A stretch of 64,000 nucleotides of DNA from G963663315 sp965116335. Its GTDB lineage: Bacteria; Pseudomonadota; Gammaproteobacteria; Arenicellales; Poriferihabitantaceae. Both the position numbers and the translations under genes were made by a program. Below the pieces are notes generated by a model that was not told the origin of the DNA, searched no databases, and was given only the letters and a program-made list of their open reading frames with translations. The stretch spans positions 1,674,001 through 1,738,000 of the forward strand of contig OZ220677.1 of NCBI GenBank assembly GCA_965116335.1, given 5' to 3'. This document shows positions 26,425 through 34,523 of the stretch, one piece after another; position 1 is the stretch's first letter; the number at the start of each line of letters is the position of its first letter.

Positions 26425-28011
26425 ATGAATGAGAATCAGGATAAGACTCGCCGCCAACTTCCGATCGGCATCCAGACCTTCCGGCATATCCGGGAGCGCA
26501 ACTGCTACTATGTAGACAAGACCCCTCTGATCCGGCAGATGATTGATCAGGGTTCTTACTACTTCCTTTCTCGTCCGCGCCGTTTCGGCAAGAGTTTACT
26601 GCTTGATACCCTGCGCGAACTGTTCTCTGGCAACGAAGAATTATTCCGGGGGCTGGATATTCACAACCACTGGGACTGGAACCCGGAACAAAGGCATCCG
26701 GTGGTGCGGTTAAGCTTCGACGGTAAACACACAGGATCAGGCGATTTGGAGAGTAGCATACTCAATCAGTTGAACATCATTGAACGCAATGCTGGTTTGA
26801 CACCATCCCGCGAGCTTACGGATGGCCCGGAACGCCTGCGAGACATACTGGATCGTCTGCATGAACAGAGCGGACGTGAAGTCGTGGTACTGATTGACGA
26901 ATACGACAAGCCCATCCTGGATGTACTGGAAAACCCCGAAATGGCCAGAGCCAACCGGGATTACTTGAGGGGATTCTACGGCATCATCAAGGACAGCGCC
27001 GAACATATCCGGTTTGTCTTCATTACCGGCGTCAGTATGTTCTCCAATGTAAACCTGTTCTCCGGTCTTAATAACCTGGAGAACATCAGTCTGGATCCCG
27101 TGTACTCCACTATCTGCGGTTATACGGACAATGACCTCGATACCGTATTTTCTCCAGAGTTGCCCGGACTTGATCGGGAAGAGATTAAACGCTGGTACAA
27201 CGGCTATAGTTGGTCCGGTGAGGAGAAAGTCTACAACCCGTTCGATGTACTGCTACTGCTTCGAGAGCGGGAATATGAACCGCACTGGTTCCGCACAGGT
27301 ACACCGACCTTTCTGTACCGGGAGTTAGTCAAGAATAAAATCAGCCCGATGGAACTTGAGCATCGTACCGCGAGCAAGGAACTGGTTTCTACCTTTGATG
27401 TAGAGAGCTATAACATAGATGCCCTGTTGTTTCAGACCGGGTATCTGACTATTGTGGGGAAAGAGCGACACGGCTCCCGTACACACTACCTTCTGGACTA
27501 TCCGAACCATGAGGTAGAGTTGAGTCTGAATCATGGATTGCTGCGTTATATGACCCAGGATGATTATGCGGATAAGCAGGGAGACCGACTGCTTGAGTTA
27601 CTGTCTTCTCAAGACTTTGCTGGATTTGCCGAAGAATTTCGTGCGTATCTGTCCGGGATACCGCATCCGTGGCATGACAGCGCTAATCTGAGTCATTATG
27701 AATCGTGGTATGCGAGTCTGTTATATATGAACTTCCGGGCGATTGGCGTAGATCTTCGGGTAGAGGAGTCTAGTAGCCGGGGTCGTTCAGACATGGTACT
27801 GATTCATGCCGGTCAGGTATTTATCATGGAATTGAAGGTAGCGGAAGATGAATCGGGTAAAGAGGCGGCATTGAATCAGGCGATGGCACAGATCAGGGAC
27901 AAGGGCTACAGTGAGAAATACCGCAATCAGGGACAACCGATTCACCATATTGCACTTGCCTTCGGGCGGACGGAACGCAATCTGCTGGGGGTTCGGGTGG
28001 AGTGTGGCTGA
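26425..28011 (+). CDS. AAA-ATPase-like protein with C-terminal PD-(D/E)xK nuclease domain
   Basis: 528 residues of the widespread AAA-ATPase_like (PF09820) plus PDDEXK_9 (PF08011) architecture. N-terminal Walker A variant SRPRRFGKSLLLD (near 50), Walker B VVLIDEYDKPILD (about 153) and FITGVSMFSNVNLFSGLNNL. C-terminal nuclease core GRSDMVLIHAGQVFIMELKVAEDE with QIRDKGYSEKY. The cellular role is unknown; these are common in genomes rich in mobile genes and may act in DNA defence or as selfish elements. It is followed by the broken hipBA copy. Confidence 0.88.
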   Translation: MNENQDKTRRQLPIGIQTFRHIRERNCYYVDKTPLIRQMIDQGSYYFLSRPRRFGKSLLLDTLRELFSGNEELFRGLDIHNHWDWNPEQRHPVVRLSFDGKHTGSGDLESSILNQLNIIERNAGLTPSRELTDGPERLRDILDRLHEQSGREVVVLIDEYDKPILDVLENPEMARANRDYLRGFYGIIKDSAEHIRFVFITGVSMFSNVNLFSGLNNLENISLDPVYSTICGYTDNDLDTVFSPELPGLDREEIKRWYNGYSWSGEEKVYNPFDVLLLLREREYEPHWFRTGTPTFLYRELVKNKISPMELEHRTASKELVSTFDVESYNIDALLFQTGYLTIVGKERHGSRTHYLLDYPNHEVELSLNHGLLRYMTQDDYADKQGDRLLELLSSQDFAGFAEEFRAYLSGIPHPWHDSANLSHYESWYASLLYMNFRAIGVDLRVEESSSRGRSDMVLIHAGQVFIMELKVAEDESGKEAALNQAMAQIRDKGYSEKYRNQGQPIHHIALAFGRTERNLLGVRVECG

Positions 28012-28029
28012 TGAAGTTTGCTTTCGCTA

Positions 28030-28365
28030 TTCGACTTGAACCGAAAAGGGGTTGAGAAACTGTCGCCTCCATAACAGCCTCCTGTCTACTTCGCTTAACT
28101 CCGCCTCATCACAAACCGTATCCCCTTGTTTCACAATCGTTTCTGTAAGACTGGCAAAGGTCGCGCGAGCATCCTTTTCAGACAGCGCAGCCCATTTCAC
28201 CCTGTTCGATTTTTTGCAGGGTGGCTCTGGAAATGCCTGCCCGATCCGCGAGATTCTGTTCGGCCCACTGCTGCTTGCACCTCTTTTCCTGCAATACGTG
28301 GCAATCTACCGGGCTGTTGGTATAATCGGACTCTGCACAAACCACTCCCACAAATTACCCCATAT
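28030..28365 (-). pseudogene. collapsed hipBA copy
   Basis: Three blocks joined end to end: 28030-28183 matches the hipA 3' end (from about 22545), 28181-28279 matches the middle of hipB (from about 23953) and 28274-28365 matches the spacer after 24270. The joins share a few bases (CAGC and CTTGCA type overlaps). The result is a deletion derivative of a duplicated hipBA segment, non-functional as a toxin-antitoxin pair but donating a promoter-like block to galE. Confidence 0.85.
28298..28326 (+). promoter_or_regulatory. putative galE promoter within duplicated segment
   Basis: GTGGCA, 17 bases, TATAAT, about 70 bases before the galE start. The -10 is perfect and the -35 matches 4 of 6 consensus bases. 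Confidence 0.5.
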
Positions 28366-28397
28366 TATGGAGTTCACCCGCACCTCTGGAAAGACCG

Positions 28398-29426
28398 TTG
28401 CCCGGTAGAATCCTGGTCACAGGAGGTGCTGGCTACATTGGCTCGCACACAATCCTGCAGTTGCTGGCGGCGGGGAATACGGTTGTAGTTGTGGATAACC
28501 TCTACTCCGGCCATCAGTGGGCCGTGCCCCGGCAAGCCACCTTTTATCTAGGAGACATCCATGATCGGGCACTGATCAGCCGGGTTCTGAAACAGCACAA
28601 GATCGAAGCAGTCATGCACTTCGCCGCCCACACAGTGGTCAGTGAGTCGGTCGAAAACCCGGCGAAGTACTACCACAACAATGTGCTCGGATCGCTCAAT
28701 CTGATCGAAACCTGCATTGAGCAGGGAGTCACCCAATTCATATTCTCCTCCAGCGCCGCGGTTTATGGCGCCACCGGAAAAGGAACCGTCAACGAAAACG
28801 ACACAACCAGCCCGATCAATCCCTATGGAACCTCCAAACTTGCCACCGAATGGATGCTGCACGACTTCGCGCAGGCGGCAGGGGGGGATTTCAACTACAT
28901 CGCGTTGCGATATTTCAATGTTGCGGGAGCGCATATCGGTGGCAAACTGGGGCAGGCAACACCTGACGCGACTCACCTGATTAAGATAGCCTGCCAGGCT
29001 GCCTGTGGCATTCGTTCCGGCATGTCCATATTCGGCGATGACTACGACACTCCCGACGGCACCTGCATCCGGGATTATATCCATGTCGATGACCTCGCCA
29101 CCGCTCATCTCGATGCCTGGAGTTACCTGAAGGACGGCGGCACAACCCGTATATTGAATTGTGGGTATGGTCACGGATTCAGCGTCCGGGAAGTCATCGA
29201 ATGCGTCAAATCGGTCAGCAATACGGACTTTGCAGTAGATATCCAGCAGCGACGACCCGGCGACCCGCCGCAACTGGTCGCAGACAGCGACAAAATCAGA
29301 CGGCTGCTCAACTGGCAGCCGCAATACCACGACCTCGAAACGATCTGCCGCTCGGCCTGGCAATGGGAAAAACGGCTGGACTCCATGTCGGCGGTGGACA
29401 GCGTTCCGATTACACCACATGACTGA
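28398..29426 (+). CDS. galE: UDP-glucose 4-epimerase
   Basis: 342 residues, short-chain dehydrogenase type. NAD-binding VTGGAGYIGSHT at the start, the catalytic YGTSKLATEW (Tyr-x-x-x-Lys) near residue 148, and the conserved VFG-like GDDYDTPDGTCIRDYIHVDDL. Interconverts UDP-Glc and UDP-Gal for surface glycans. TTG start at 28398 with GGAAAG before it. It is followed by waaG after 18 bases, so both probably serve LPS core synthesis from the promoter carried in the duplicated block. Confidence 0.95.
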   Translation: MPGRILVTGGAGYIGSHTILQLLAAGNTVVVVDNLYSGHQWAVPRQATFYLGDIHDRALISRVLKQHKIEAVMHFAAHTVVSESVENPAKYYHNNVLGSLNLIETCIEQGVTQFIFSSSAAVYGATGKGTVNENDTTSPINPYGTSKLATEWMLHDFAQAAGGDFNYIALRYFNVAGAHIGGKLGQATPDATHLIKIACQAACGIRSGMSIFGDDYDTPDGTCIRDYIHVDDLATAHLDAWSYLKDGGTTRILNCGYGHGFSVREVIECVKSVSNTDFAVDIQQRRPGDPPQLVADSDKIRRLLNWQPQYHDLETICRSAWQWEKRLDSMSAVDSVPITPHD

Positions 29427-29444
29427 CCGGGATATTCCAACCGC

Positions 29445-30569
29445 ATGAAACTGGCATTCTGTCTGTTCCGGTATTTCCCCTGGTCCGGACTGGCCCGGGA
29501 TTTCCTGCGGGTCGTACAGGAATGTCACCGGCGGGGGCATGAGACACATGTTTATGCCCGCGAGTGGCAGGGAGAACAACCCACCGCAATCCCGATCAAT
29601 CGGTTGCAGAGCCGAGCCTTCTCCAACCATGCCAGCAACCGGGCGTTTTACCAGCAGTTCCAGGAGATAGCCAACCGCCAGAATTTCGACAGGATTGTCG
29701 GCTTCAACAAGATGCCCGGACTGGATGTGTATTATTGTGCCGATGCCTGCTATGCCAACCGGGATAACCGCCATAGCAAGCTGTATCAACAGTTCAGTCC
29801 CCGCTTCCGTCAGTTCCAGGCTTATGAACAAGCCGTCTTCGACATCCAGGCCTCTACTACCATCCTGTCACTATCAGAGCGCGTCAAGAGCGTATATCAA
29901 CAGTACTACGGCACCCCGGAAAGTCGATTCAGACAAGTACCCCCGACTCTCGATATCAGACAAAAACCCTGGTATCGCCCTGCCGCCGTGCGCCGCAAAA
30001 AACGCGACCAGATTGGGCTGGAAGATCACCAGTCCCTGCTCCTGTTTATCGGCTCCGGATTCAGGCGCAAAGGGCTTGACCGCGCCATTCGGGCTATGGC
30101 CGCGTTGCCCGAGTCGCTTCGTCGAGACAGCCTCATGCTGGTACTCGGCCAGGACAAGGCAACCCGCTATCAGCGACTCGCGAACCGCTGCGGCCTGACC
30201 GGTAAAGTCCGCTTCCTCGGCGGCCGCGATGACGTTGTCGAGTGGATGGCCGCCGGTGACCTGTTGATCCATCCAGCGCGCGAGGAAAACACCGGGTCCG
30301 TACTGATCGAATCCGTAGCCGCCGGCCTCCCGGTCCTGGTCACCGACGTATGTGGCTACGCCCATCACATTACAGACGCACAAGCAGGCATCGTTTCCGC
30401 ATCACCATTCACACAACAGCAACTTAACCAGCAACTGCACGATGCCCTGACCTCCGACCACCGCGCCAACTGGCGCCAAAACGGCATGGAGTATGGAGAA
30501 AACCCCGACCTCTACCGAATGCCGGAAACAGTCACCGATTTTATTGAGGAAAAGACATCCTCTGCATAA
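29445..30569 (+). CDS. waaG: LPS core glucosyltransferase WaaG-like
   Basis: 374 residues, closely following the E. coli WaaG pattern: LAFCLFRYFPWSGLARDFLR, RIVGFNKMPGLDVYYCADACYA, then GSGFRRKGLDRAI and the GT4 EX7E region HPAREENTGSVLIESVAAGLPVL with VCGYAHHI. Adds the first hexose to heptose II of the inner core at the inner membrane. Forms an apparent operon with galE. Its 3' end abuts a REP-like repeat and a broken toxin gene. Confidence 0.92.
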   Translation: MKLAFCLFRYFPWSGLARDFLRVVQECHRRGHETHVYAREWQGEQPTAIPINRLQSRAFSNHASNRAFYQQFQEIANRQNFDRIVGFNKMPGLDVYYCADACYANRDNRHSKLYQQFSPRFRQFQAYEQAVFDIQASTTILSLSERVKSVYQQYYGTPESRFRQVPPTLDIRQKPWYRPAAVRRKKRDQIGLEDHQSLLLFIGSGFRRKGLDRAIRAMAALPESLRRDSLMLVLGQDKATRYQRLANRCGLTGKVRFLGGRDDVVEWMAAGDLLIHPAREENTGSVLIESVAAGLPVLVTDVCGYAHHITDAQAGIVSASPFTQQQLNQQLHDALTSDHRANWRQNGMEYGENPDLYRMPETVTDFIEEKTSSA

Positions 30570-30570
30570 A

Positions 30571-30605
30571 ACCGACATCGTAGGGGCCGGTCTCCGTGCA
30601 GGACC
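30571..30605. repeat. REP-like repeat (type A) at a mosaic junction
   Basis: GTAGGGGCCGGTCTCCGTGC begins like the other type A repeats. At TCCGTGCAGGACC it passes into the broken toxin copy, whose intact version at 36856 contains the same bases. The repeat and toxin were therefore joined through shared sequence. Confidence 0.65.
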
Positions 30606-30800
30606 GAGTGGGCTTTACGGTGTATCAGGCCCAGATTGGCCGCAGGCACCGAGATGCCAAACCTCTCACCGGATTAGGTTCCGGTGTCGTGGAAGTGGTC
30701 TCAAGATATGACGGGGATACTTATAGGGCCGTATATACGATCCGATTCAAGTCAGCCGTTTAGGTCCTGCATGCTTTTCAAAAGAAGGCCAAGCATGGTC
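30592..30800 (+). pseudogene. broken copy of the RelE-like (Gp49) toxin
   Basis: Nearly identical to 36856-37057 of the intact toxin gene but missing the first 25 or so codons, carrying an in-frame TAG where the intact gene reads TATGTT, and cut before the C-terminus. Non-functional remnant. Confidence 0.9.
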
Positions 30801-30830
30801 TGCTCCTGTTTGAGTTGTGCTATATTTCCG
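30793..30830 (-). pseudogene. inverted remnant of the relB promoter and start
   Basis: Read on the minus strand these bases match 32040-32078: the operator edge, AGGAGCAGACC ribosome site and ATGCTTG start of the RelB-like gene. The copy is inverted and joined to the toxin remnant at AAGC. Confidence 0.7.
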
Positions 30831-30836
30831 TATGAA

Positions 30837-31670
30837 ATGATCAAGAAAAAGAAGCTGAAAGAACGCATAATCAGAGCAGTAATAGCAAAACCGCTGAATT
30901 CTATACTCAAGAGGATAGAGACTGTTCAGGATTTTCGTGAGGACATCCACAAGATTACGTACTGGCAGTACTTGAGCTCAAACAACTTCATTGTTGAGTT
31001 GTATGATGGCGGGAAATTGTATGTGCCTCATTTTTACCGGGATGGCGTGCAATATCGCATCGTGGATACCCTGAATTATTATGAAAGGGAAATCCTGGAT
31101 GATGTGAGTGGTTATATTCCTGACAATGCAGTCGTTTATGATGTGGGAGCCATGATTGGCAATCACAGCTTATATTGGTTTCACTACAAAAAAGCGGTCG
31201 TTCATTGCTTTGAACCACTCCCCATAAATTACAATATCCTGATCAAGAATATCGAGATCAATCACGCAGAAGATTTTATTACTGCCAATAACATCGGTTG
31301 CTCTGACAAAACGGGTACAACAAAAGTAAAAGCCTTTGATGCGGCTAATTTTGGTGGCACACAGCTTGATTCTGTAGAAAACAGGGGGAGTTCAGGCAAC
31401 ATAAAATTGACTGCCATTGATCAATATACGCAGGCCAACAGCGATAAAATCGACAAACTGGATTTAATCAAAATTGACGTTGAGGGGATGGAGTATCCGG
31501 TATTAAAAGGCAGTATCAATACTATAAAAAACTTCAAACCCTTGATCTGGGTGGAAATAATACCCAAGCTGGGTGGAGACCTGAATAAGGTTGCGGAGTT
31601 AATGAATAGCCTGAGCTATGAGTTGATTGAAGAATACGCCGATTGCAATTATCTTTTCAGGCATCATTAA
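30837..31670 (+). CDS. FkbM-family SAM-dependent methyltransferase
   Basis: 277 residues. Motif I VVYDVGAMIGNHSLYW (about 100-115), acidic loop HCFEPLPINYNILIKNI, and the family hallmark LDLIKIDVEGMEYPVLKGS, ending with WVEIIP. FkbM enzymes methylate sugar hydroxyls in O-antigens or secondary metabolites. The basic N-terminus (MIKKKKLKERIIR) may associate with membrane. AT-rich relative to galE-waaG, suggesting separate acquisition. ATG 30837 follows an ATGAAATGA stretch, so initiation may be coupled to a tiny upstream ORF. Confidence 0.88.
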   Translation: MIKKKKLKERIIRAVIAKPLNSILKRIETVQDFREDIHKITYWQYLSSNNFIVELYDGGKLYVPHFYRDGVQYRIVDTLNYYEREILDDVSGYIPDNAVVYDVGAMIGNHSLYWFHYKKAVVHCFEPLPINYNILIKNIEINHAEDFITANNIGCSDKTGTTKVKAFDAANFGGTQLDSVENRGSSGNIKLTAIDQYTQANSDKIDKLDLIKIDVEGMEYPVLKGSINTIKNFKPLIWVEIIPKLGGDLNKVAELMNSLSYELIEEYADCNYLFRHH

Positions 31671-31687
31671 TCTTCCTTCAATCTGGC

Positions 31688-31720
31688 GACGGGTGGGCAC
31701 GGTGACCCGCCCCTATGCCG
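31688..31720. repeat. REP-like repeat (type A)
   Basis: GACGGGTGGGCACGGTGACC then CGCCCCTATG: inverted-orientation type A unit just before a truncated gene. Confidence 0.6.
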
Positions 31721-31732
31721 CGTTGACAGACC

Positions 31733-32176
31733 ATGACCCACGAAGTTGAACTGCGACAAACGTTCAAGCGCATACGCGATGAAGTCAGCGCTGCGTGCGG
31801 CTTTTTCCATACATGGAAGGCACTCGAATCGGCTAAAGGCGATCAAAAACTTCTTGAGACGATGAATGATACCCGCCATGTAGATTTTTTTCGACTATCC
31901 ATGGCAGGAAACTTTAGACTGTATTTTCTTTCTTTATGGCATCCCGAAAGACAGCTTTTTATCCCATGTTCTCGACCTCGGTTCATAGGAAGCATCAACC
32001 AAGCCAATTTAGTATACATCATGCAGAGAGCAGTGCTATACTTGTATAGCACAATTCAAACAGGAGCAGACCATGCTTGCAATCCGACTTCCCGAAGACC
32101 TGGAAAAACGACTCGAAGCGCTGGCGCAAGCCACAAACAGAACCAAAACCTTCTATGTGCGCGAAGCCATCCATGA
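31733..32176 (+). CDS. hypothetical protein, C-terminus replaced by foreign sequence
   Basis: Not recognised as a named family. The first 70 or so residues (VELRQTFKRIRDEVSAACG, then LETMNDTRHVDFFRLSMAG) look like a genuine helical protein. After about 31950 the frame runs into bases that match, in reverse, the 3' end of the GT32-like gene, and then through the relB promoter and gene in another frame. The natural C-terminus is therefore lost and the gene is probably inactive. Confidence 0.4.
   Translation: MTHEVELRQTFKRIRDEVSAACGFFHTWKALESAKGDQKLLETMNDTRHVDFFRLSMAGNFRLYFLSLWHPERQLFIPCSRPRFIGSINQANLVYIMQRAVLYLYSTIQTGADHACNPTSRRPGKTTRSAGASHKQNQNLLCARSHP
31950..31990 (-). repeat. inverted copy of the GT32-like gene 3' end
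   Basis: TTATCCCATGTTCTCGACCT and its flanks match, in reverse complement, 25465-25500 at the end of the GT32-like gene. It marks another mosaic junction. Confidence 0.7.
32033..32052 (+). promoter_or_regulatory. palindromic operator of relBE
   Basis: GTGCTATAC, TT, GTATAGCAC: perfect 9-bp inverted repeat overlapping a TATACT -10-like box, 20 bases before the antitoxin ATG. Expected binding site for the ribbon-helix-helix antitoxin. Confidence 0.65.
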
Positions 32177-32297
32177 GCATCTTGACGACCTTGAGGATTT
32201 GTATCTGTCCGAGCAGCGTTTGATCGATATCCAGGCAGGCAAAATGGGGACCGTCCCCCTCGTTGATGTTATGAAACGCTATGGCATGGAAGATTGA
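32073..32297 (+). CDS. RelB/CopG-type ribbon-helix-helix antitoxin
   Basis: 74 residues. Ribbon-helix-helix MLAIRLPEDLEKRLEALAQATNRTKTFYVREAI, then a short acidic tail LEDLYLSEQRL that would wrap the toxin. AGGAG 8 bases before ATG. Overlaps the toxin gene by 17 bases, typical of relBE operons. A strong palindromic operator precedes it. Confidence 0.9.
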   Translation: MLAIRLPEDLEKRLEALAQATNRTKTFYVREAIHEHLDDLEDLYLSEQRLIDIQAGKMGTVPLVDVMKRYGMED

Positions 32298-32550
32298 ACT
32301 AGCTGATGCAGCCGAGCGAGACCTGGATAAGCTCGATCCACAGATGGCAAGACGTATCCTTGCTTTCCTGCATGATCGTGTAGCCGTACTGGATAACCCG
32401 CGGAGCATGGGTCAGGCACTGAAGGGTTCCAGGTTGGGGAGGTTCTGGAAGTACCGGCTCGGGAATTACCGTATTGTCAGCAGCATTGAGGACGAAAGAG
32501 TACGTATCCTCGTCGTTCGAATTGGAAACCGGCGGGATGTGTATCGGTAG
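32281..32550 (+). CDS. RelE/ParE-family toxin
   Basis: 89 residues. WKIELADAAERDLDKLDPQMARRIL, KGSRLGRFWKYRLGNYRIVSSIED and VRILVVRIGNRRDVYR follow the RelE mRNA-interferase fold, with the basic residues that contact rRNA and mRNA. Overlaps the antitoxin gene and is followed by a toxin remnant from a different module. Confidence 0.92.
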   Translation: MAWKIELADAAERDLDKLDPQMARRILAFLHDRVAVLDNPRSMGQALKGSRLGRFWKYRLGNYRIVSSIEDERVRILVVRIGNRRDVYR

Positions 32551-32552
32551 GC

Positions 32553-32612
32553 GCTTCGCAACGTGATATTAAAGTAGCAAGAACGCTGGCCGAAGAACTG
32601 GAGATTGAATAA
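32553..32612 (+). pseudogene. C-terminal remnant of a HigB/Gp49-type toxin
   Basis: Encodes ASQRDIKVARTLAEELEIE then TAA overlapping the antitoxin ATG (TAATG). This is the characteristic end of phage Gp49-like toxins. The rest of the toxin has been lost, leaving the antitoxin orphaned. Confidence 0.65.
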
Positions 32613-32890
32613 TGAAATTAAGAAATTTTGATGTGTCAGAAAGTCTGGATAGTCCAGAGATGATCAGGGAGTATCTACAGCAGGTGATCGCGGATGGTGA
32701 TATGGCCGAACTGACCAGAGCCATTGGGCATGTAGCGAAAGCAACCGGCATGACGGAGCTTGCTGATAAAACAGGAATTGGCCGCGAGAGCCTTTATCGG
32801 TCATTATCAGGTGAAGTGTCGCCGCGAGTAGATACGTTAGCCAGAGTTTTGGCTGCTTACGACTTGCGCCTGGATATAGCCCCGATTTGA
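32612..32890 (+). CDS. orphan addiction-module antitoxin, HTH (HigA-like)
   Basis: 92 residues. Conserved start KLRNFDVSESLDSPEMIREYLQQVI, then a helix-turn-helix MTELADKTGIGRESLYRSLSGEVSPRVDTLARVLAAYDL typical of antidotes to Gp49-like toxins. The toxin survives only as a tail upstream. A copy of the last 15 codons plus the stop recurs at 37514-37562. Confidence 0.85.
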   Translation: MKLRNFDVSESLDSPEMIREYLQQVIADGDMAELTRAIGHVAKATGMTELADKTGIGRESLYRSLSGEVSPRVDTLARVLAAYDLRLDIAPI

Positions 32891-33014
32891 AGTACAGTAC
32901 AGGCGCACAAGACTTCAAGCAAGTCGTGAGCGCGACTTTATACGAGCGTCCTGAGGACGGTCTTGCGTTTGCTCCCCCCTAATTCCGCGATAGAGGATGT
33001 ATAAGGAGTGTAGT

Positions 33015-33077
33015 GGCCTTGTTGTATACTGTTATTTCTGTAAAAACAACATCACCGGATGGGTGAACAACAAGGCC
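33015..33077 (+). promoter_or_regulatory. transposase leader hairpin sequestering the ribosome site
   Basis: GGCCTTGTTGT (33015-33025) pairs perfectly with ACAACAAGGCC (33067-33077). The 3' arm contains the AAGG ribosome site and ends one base before the transposase ATG, so the fold would limit translation. Confidence 0.65.
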
Positions 33078-33078
33078 G

Positions 33079-33720
33079 ATGAAGAGTATACCGTATAAAG
33101 TGTCCTGCACGGACGACAAGTTGACCTCACGTAGTGGATTATTGCTGGTTACGGAGATCATGAATCGTTTGGGTTTGTCGCAATTAGCAGAGCGATACTT
33201 TCCGTCTGTGGGGAGTAATCGTGGATATGATGCCTGGGTTTATGTCCGCACCTTTCTTTTGATGTTGCACGAAGGGGCGGGTTGTTTGGAAGATGTTCGT
33301 AGTTTGCGTCGGGAATCGGCGTTATTGAAGCTGTTGGGGATTCGCAGGATACCGAGTTCGGATGCACTGGGAGACTGGTTGCGGCGTTTGGGTTGTGATG
33401 GAGTGGGCATACGTGCACTGGGAGGAATCAACCGATGTCTTTTGGGTACGGCCTTGCATCGTTGCCGGGAAGTGACATTGGACATGGATGCGACGGCGGT
33501 TCTGTGTAACAAGCGTGGAGCGCGATGGACTTATTTACAGGAGCGGGGTTATTTGCCGATGGTGGGTCACATCGAACAGACGGGTCAGGTTGTTGCGGTC
33601 GCGTTTCGTTCTGGCAATGTGTCCCCGAGCCAGGGTAATCTGGAGTTTATCCGGTGTTGTGAATCGAGGTTGCCTGCTGGGGTACGGGTATCGGCTATAC
33701 GGATAGATGCGGCGAAGTGA
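33079..33720 (+). pseudogene. IS1380 transposase, N-terminal part
   Basis: 213 codons: the N-terminal domain (GLLLVTEIMNRLGLSQLAERYF, then VRTFLLMLHEGAGCLEDV) and the first catalytic Asp region VTLDMDATAVLCNK, ending at RIDAAK. A normal IS1380 transposase is about twice as long. The frame stops at the deletion join GGCGAAGTGA. Confidence 0.88.
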
Positions 33721-34058
33721 TTCACTGGTACAACCAGCGCGCAGAACACTCGGAGAACCGCATCAAGGAGTTGAAGCTGGACATGGGAGCCGACCGACTG
33801 CCATGCAGCGACTTCCATGCCAATGAACTGTATTTCCATTTGTGCGCGACCGCCTGGAACCTGTTTGCGCTGTTGCGGCTCACGCTCCCGCCACAGTGGC
33901 TGAACCGCCGAGCCGGGACGGTGCGTCACCGACTGTTCAGTGTGGCGGGCAAGGTGGTCTGTCACAGCCGCCAGTGGACGCTGAAGATTCAATCAGAACA
34001 TTATGCGCTCTTGTCAGAAGCGCTATATCATACCCGGCGATTCGCTCTGGCGCCCTGA
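33717..34058 (+). pseudogene. IS1380 transposase, C-terminal part
   Basis: Encodes IHWYNQRAEHSENRIKELKL with the conserved last catalytic Glu region, then NELYFHLCATAWNLFALL and a normal end. It lies in a different frame from the N-terminal part. About 130 central residues are missing, so the element cannot make an intact transposase. Confidence 0.85.
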
Positions 34059-34352
34059 CTTCATACGGTGAGCCGGTTCGCGCCCCGGTCTGTCACCCCC
34101 ATTCCTGTCCCCCCCATGTAGGGTCTCTTCGGATGACCCAGGCTGGCTGTGCCTGAAACAGTGGAAAATGGCGCCCAATCCTGCACAGGCCCCCCTGCGA
34201 ACCTGAAACTCCCCGAAAAATCCTTATACGTCGGTCTGATCAGACACAGAACTCTGGCTGAATCAGAATATGCACTCCCAATCCGTCAAAATACGACATC
34301 AAAATACATCACTGAATCTCTATCGCGGAATTTGGGCTCCTAACAGGACTTG

Positions 34353-34382
34353 ATAAATTTTAAGGTATAAATTTTAAGGTAT
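34353..34382. repeat. two tandem copies of a 14-bp AT-rich unit
   Basis: ATAAATTTTAAGGT occurs twice in direct tandem followed by ATACT, giving a TATACT -10-like box at the end. Possible regulator-binding iterons before the unknown gene pair. Confidence 0.55.
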
Positions 34383-34392
34383 ACTGAAAAAG

Positions 34393-34500
34393 ATGAACAA
34401 TGCAGGTTCGGGGCTGGAAGACCGCATTGGATCAATTCATTATTCTTTCAGAGACAGAGGTCTGTCTGACATGAGCCGTGGTCATTTACATGAAATCTAA
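34393..34500 (+). CDS. possible 35-residue peptide
   Basis: A short frame beginning MNNAGSGLEDRIGSIHYSF and ending GHLHEI lies directly after the AT-rich tandem repeat and before the unknown gene pair. The ribosome site is weak. It could be a leader peptide, a remnant, or chance. Confidence 0.25.
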   Translation: MNNAGSGLEDRIGSIHYSFRDRGLSDMSRGHLHEI

Positions 34501-34523
34501 TTTATTCTCTGGGTTGCCGGGAG

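Larger units (their letters stand above)
32976..34336 (+). mobile_element. IS1380-family insertion sequence, internally deleted
   Basis: Terminal inverted repeats share AATTCCGCGATAGAG (left about 32981-32995, right 34318-34332 in reverse complement). A 4-bp CTCC flanks both ends (32972-32975 and 34337-34340), although the C run on the left makes the exact edge ambiguous. About 1.36 kb, shorter than usual because the transposase has lost its middle. Confidence 0.8.

Noticed and set aside
34371..34382. Plasmid-type iterons or replication origin
   Set aside because: Only two copies of a 14-bp unit and no replication initiator gene nearby; more likely regulatory or incidental.
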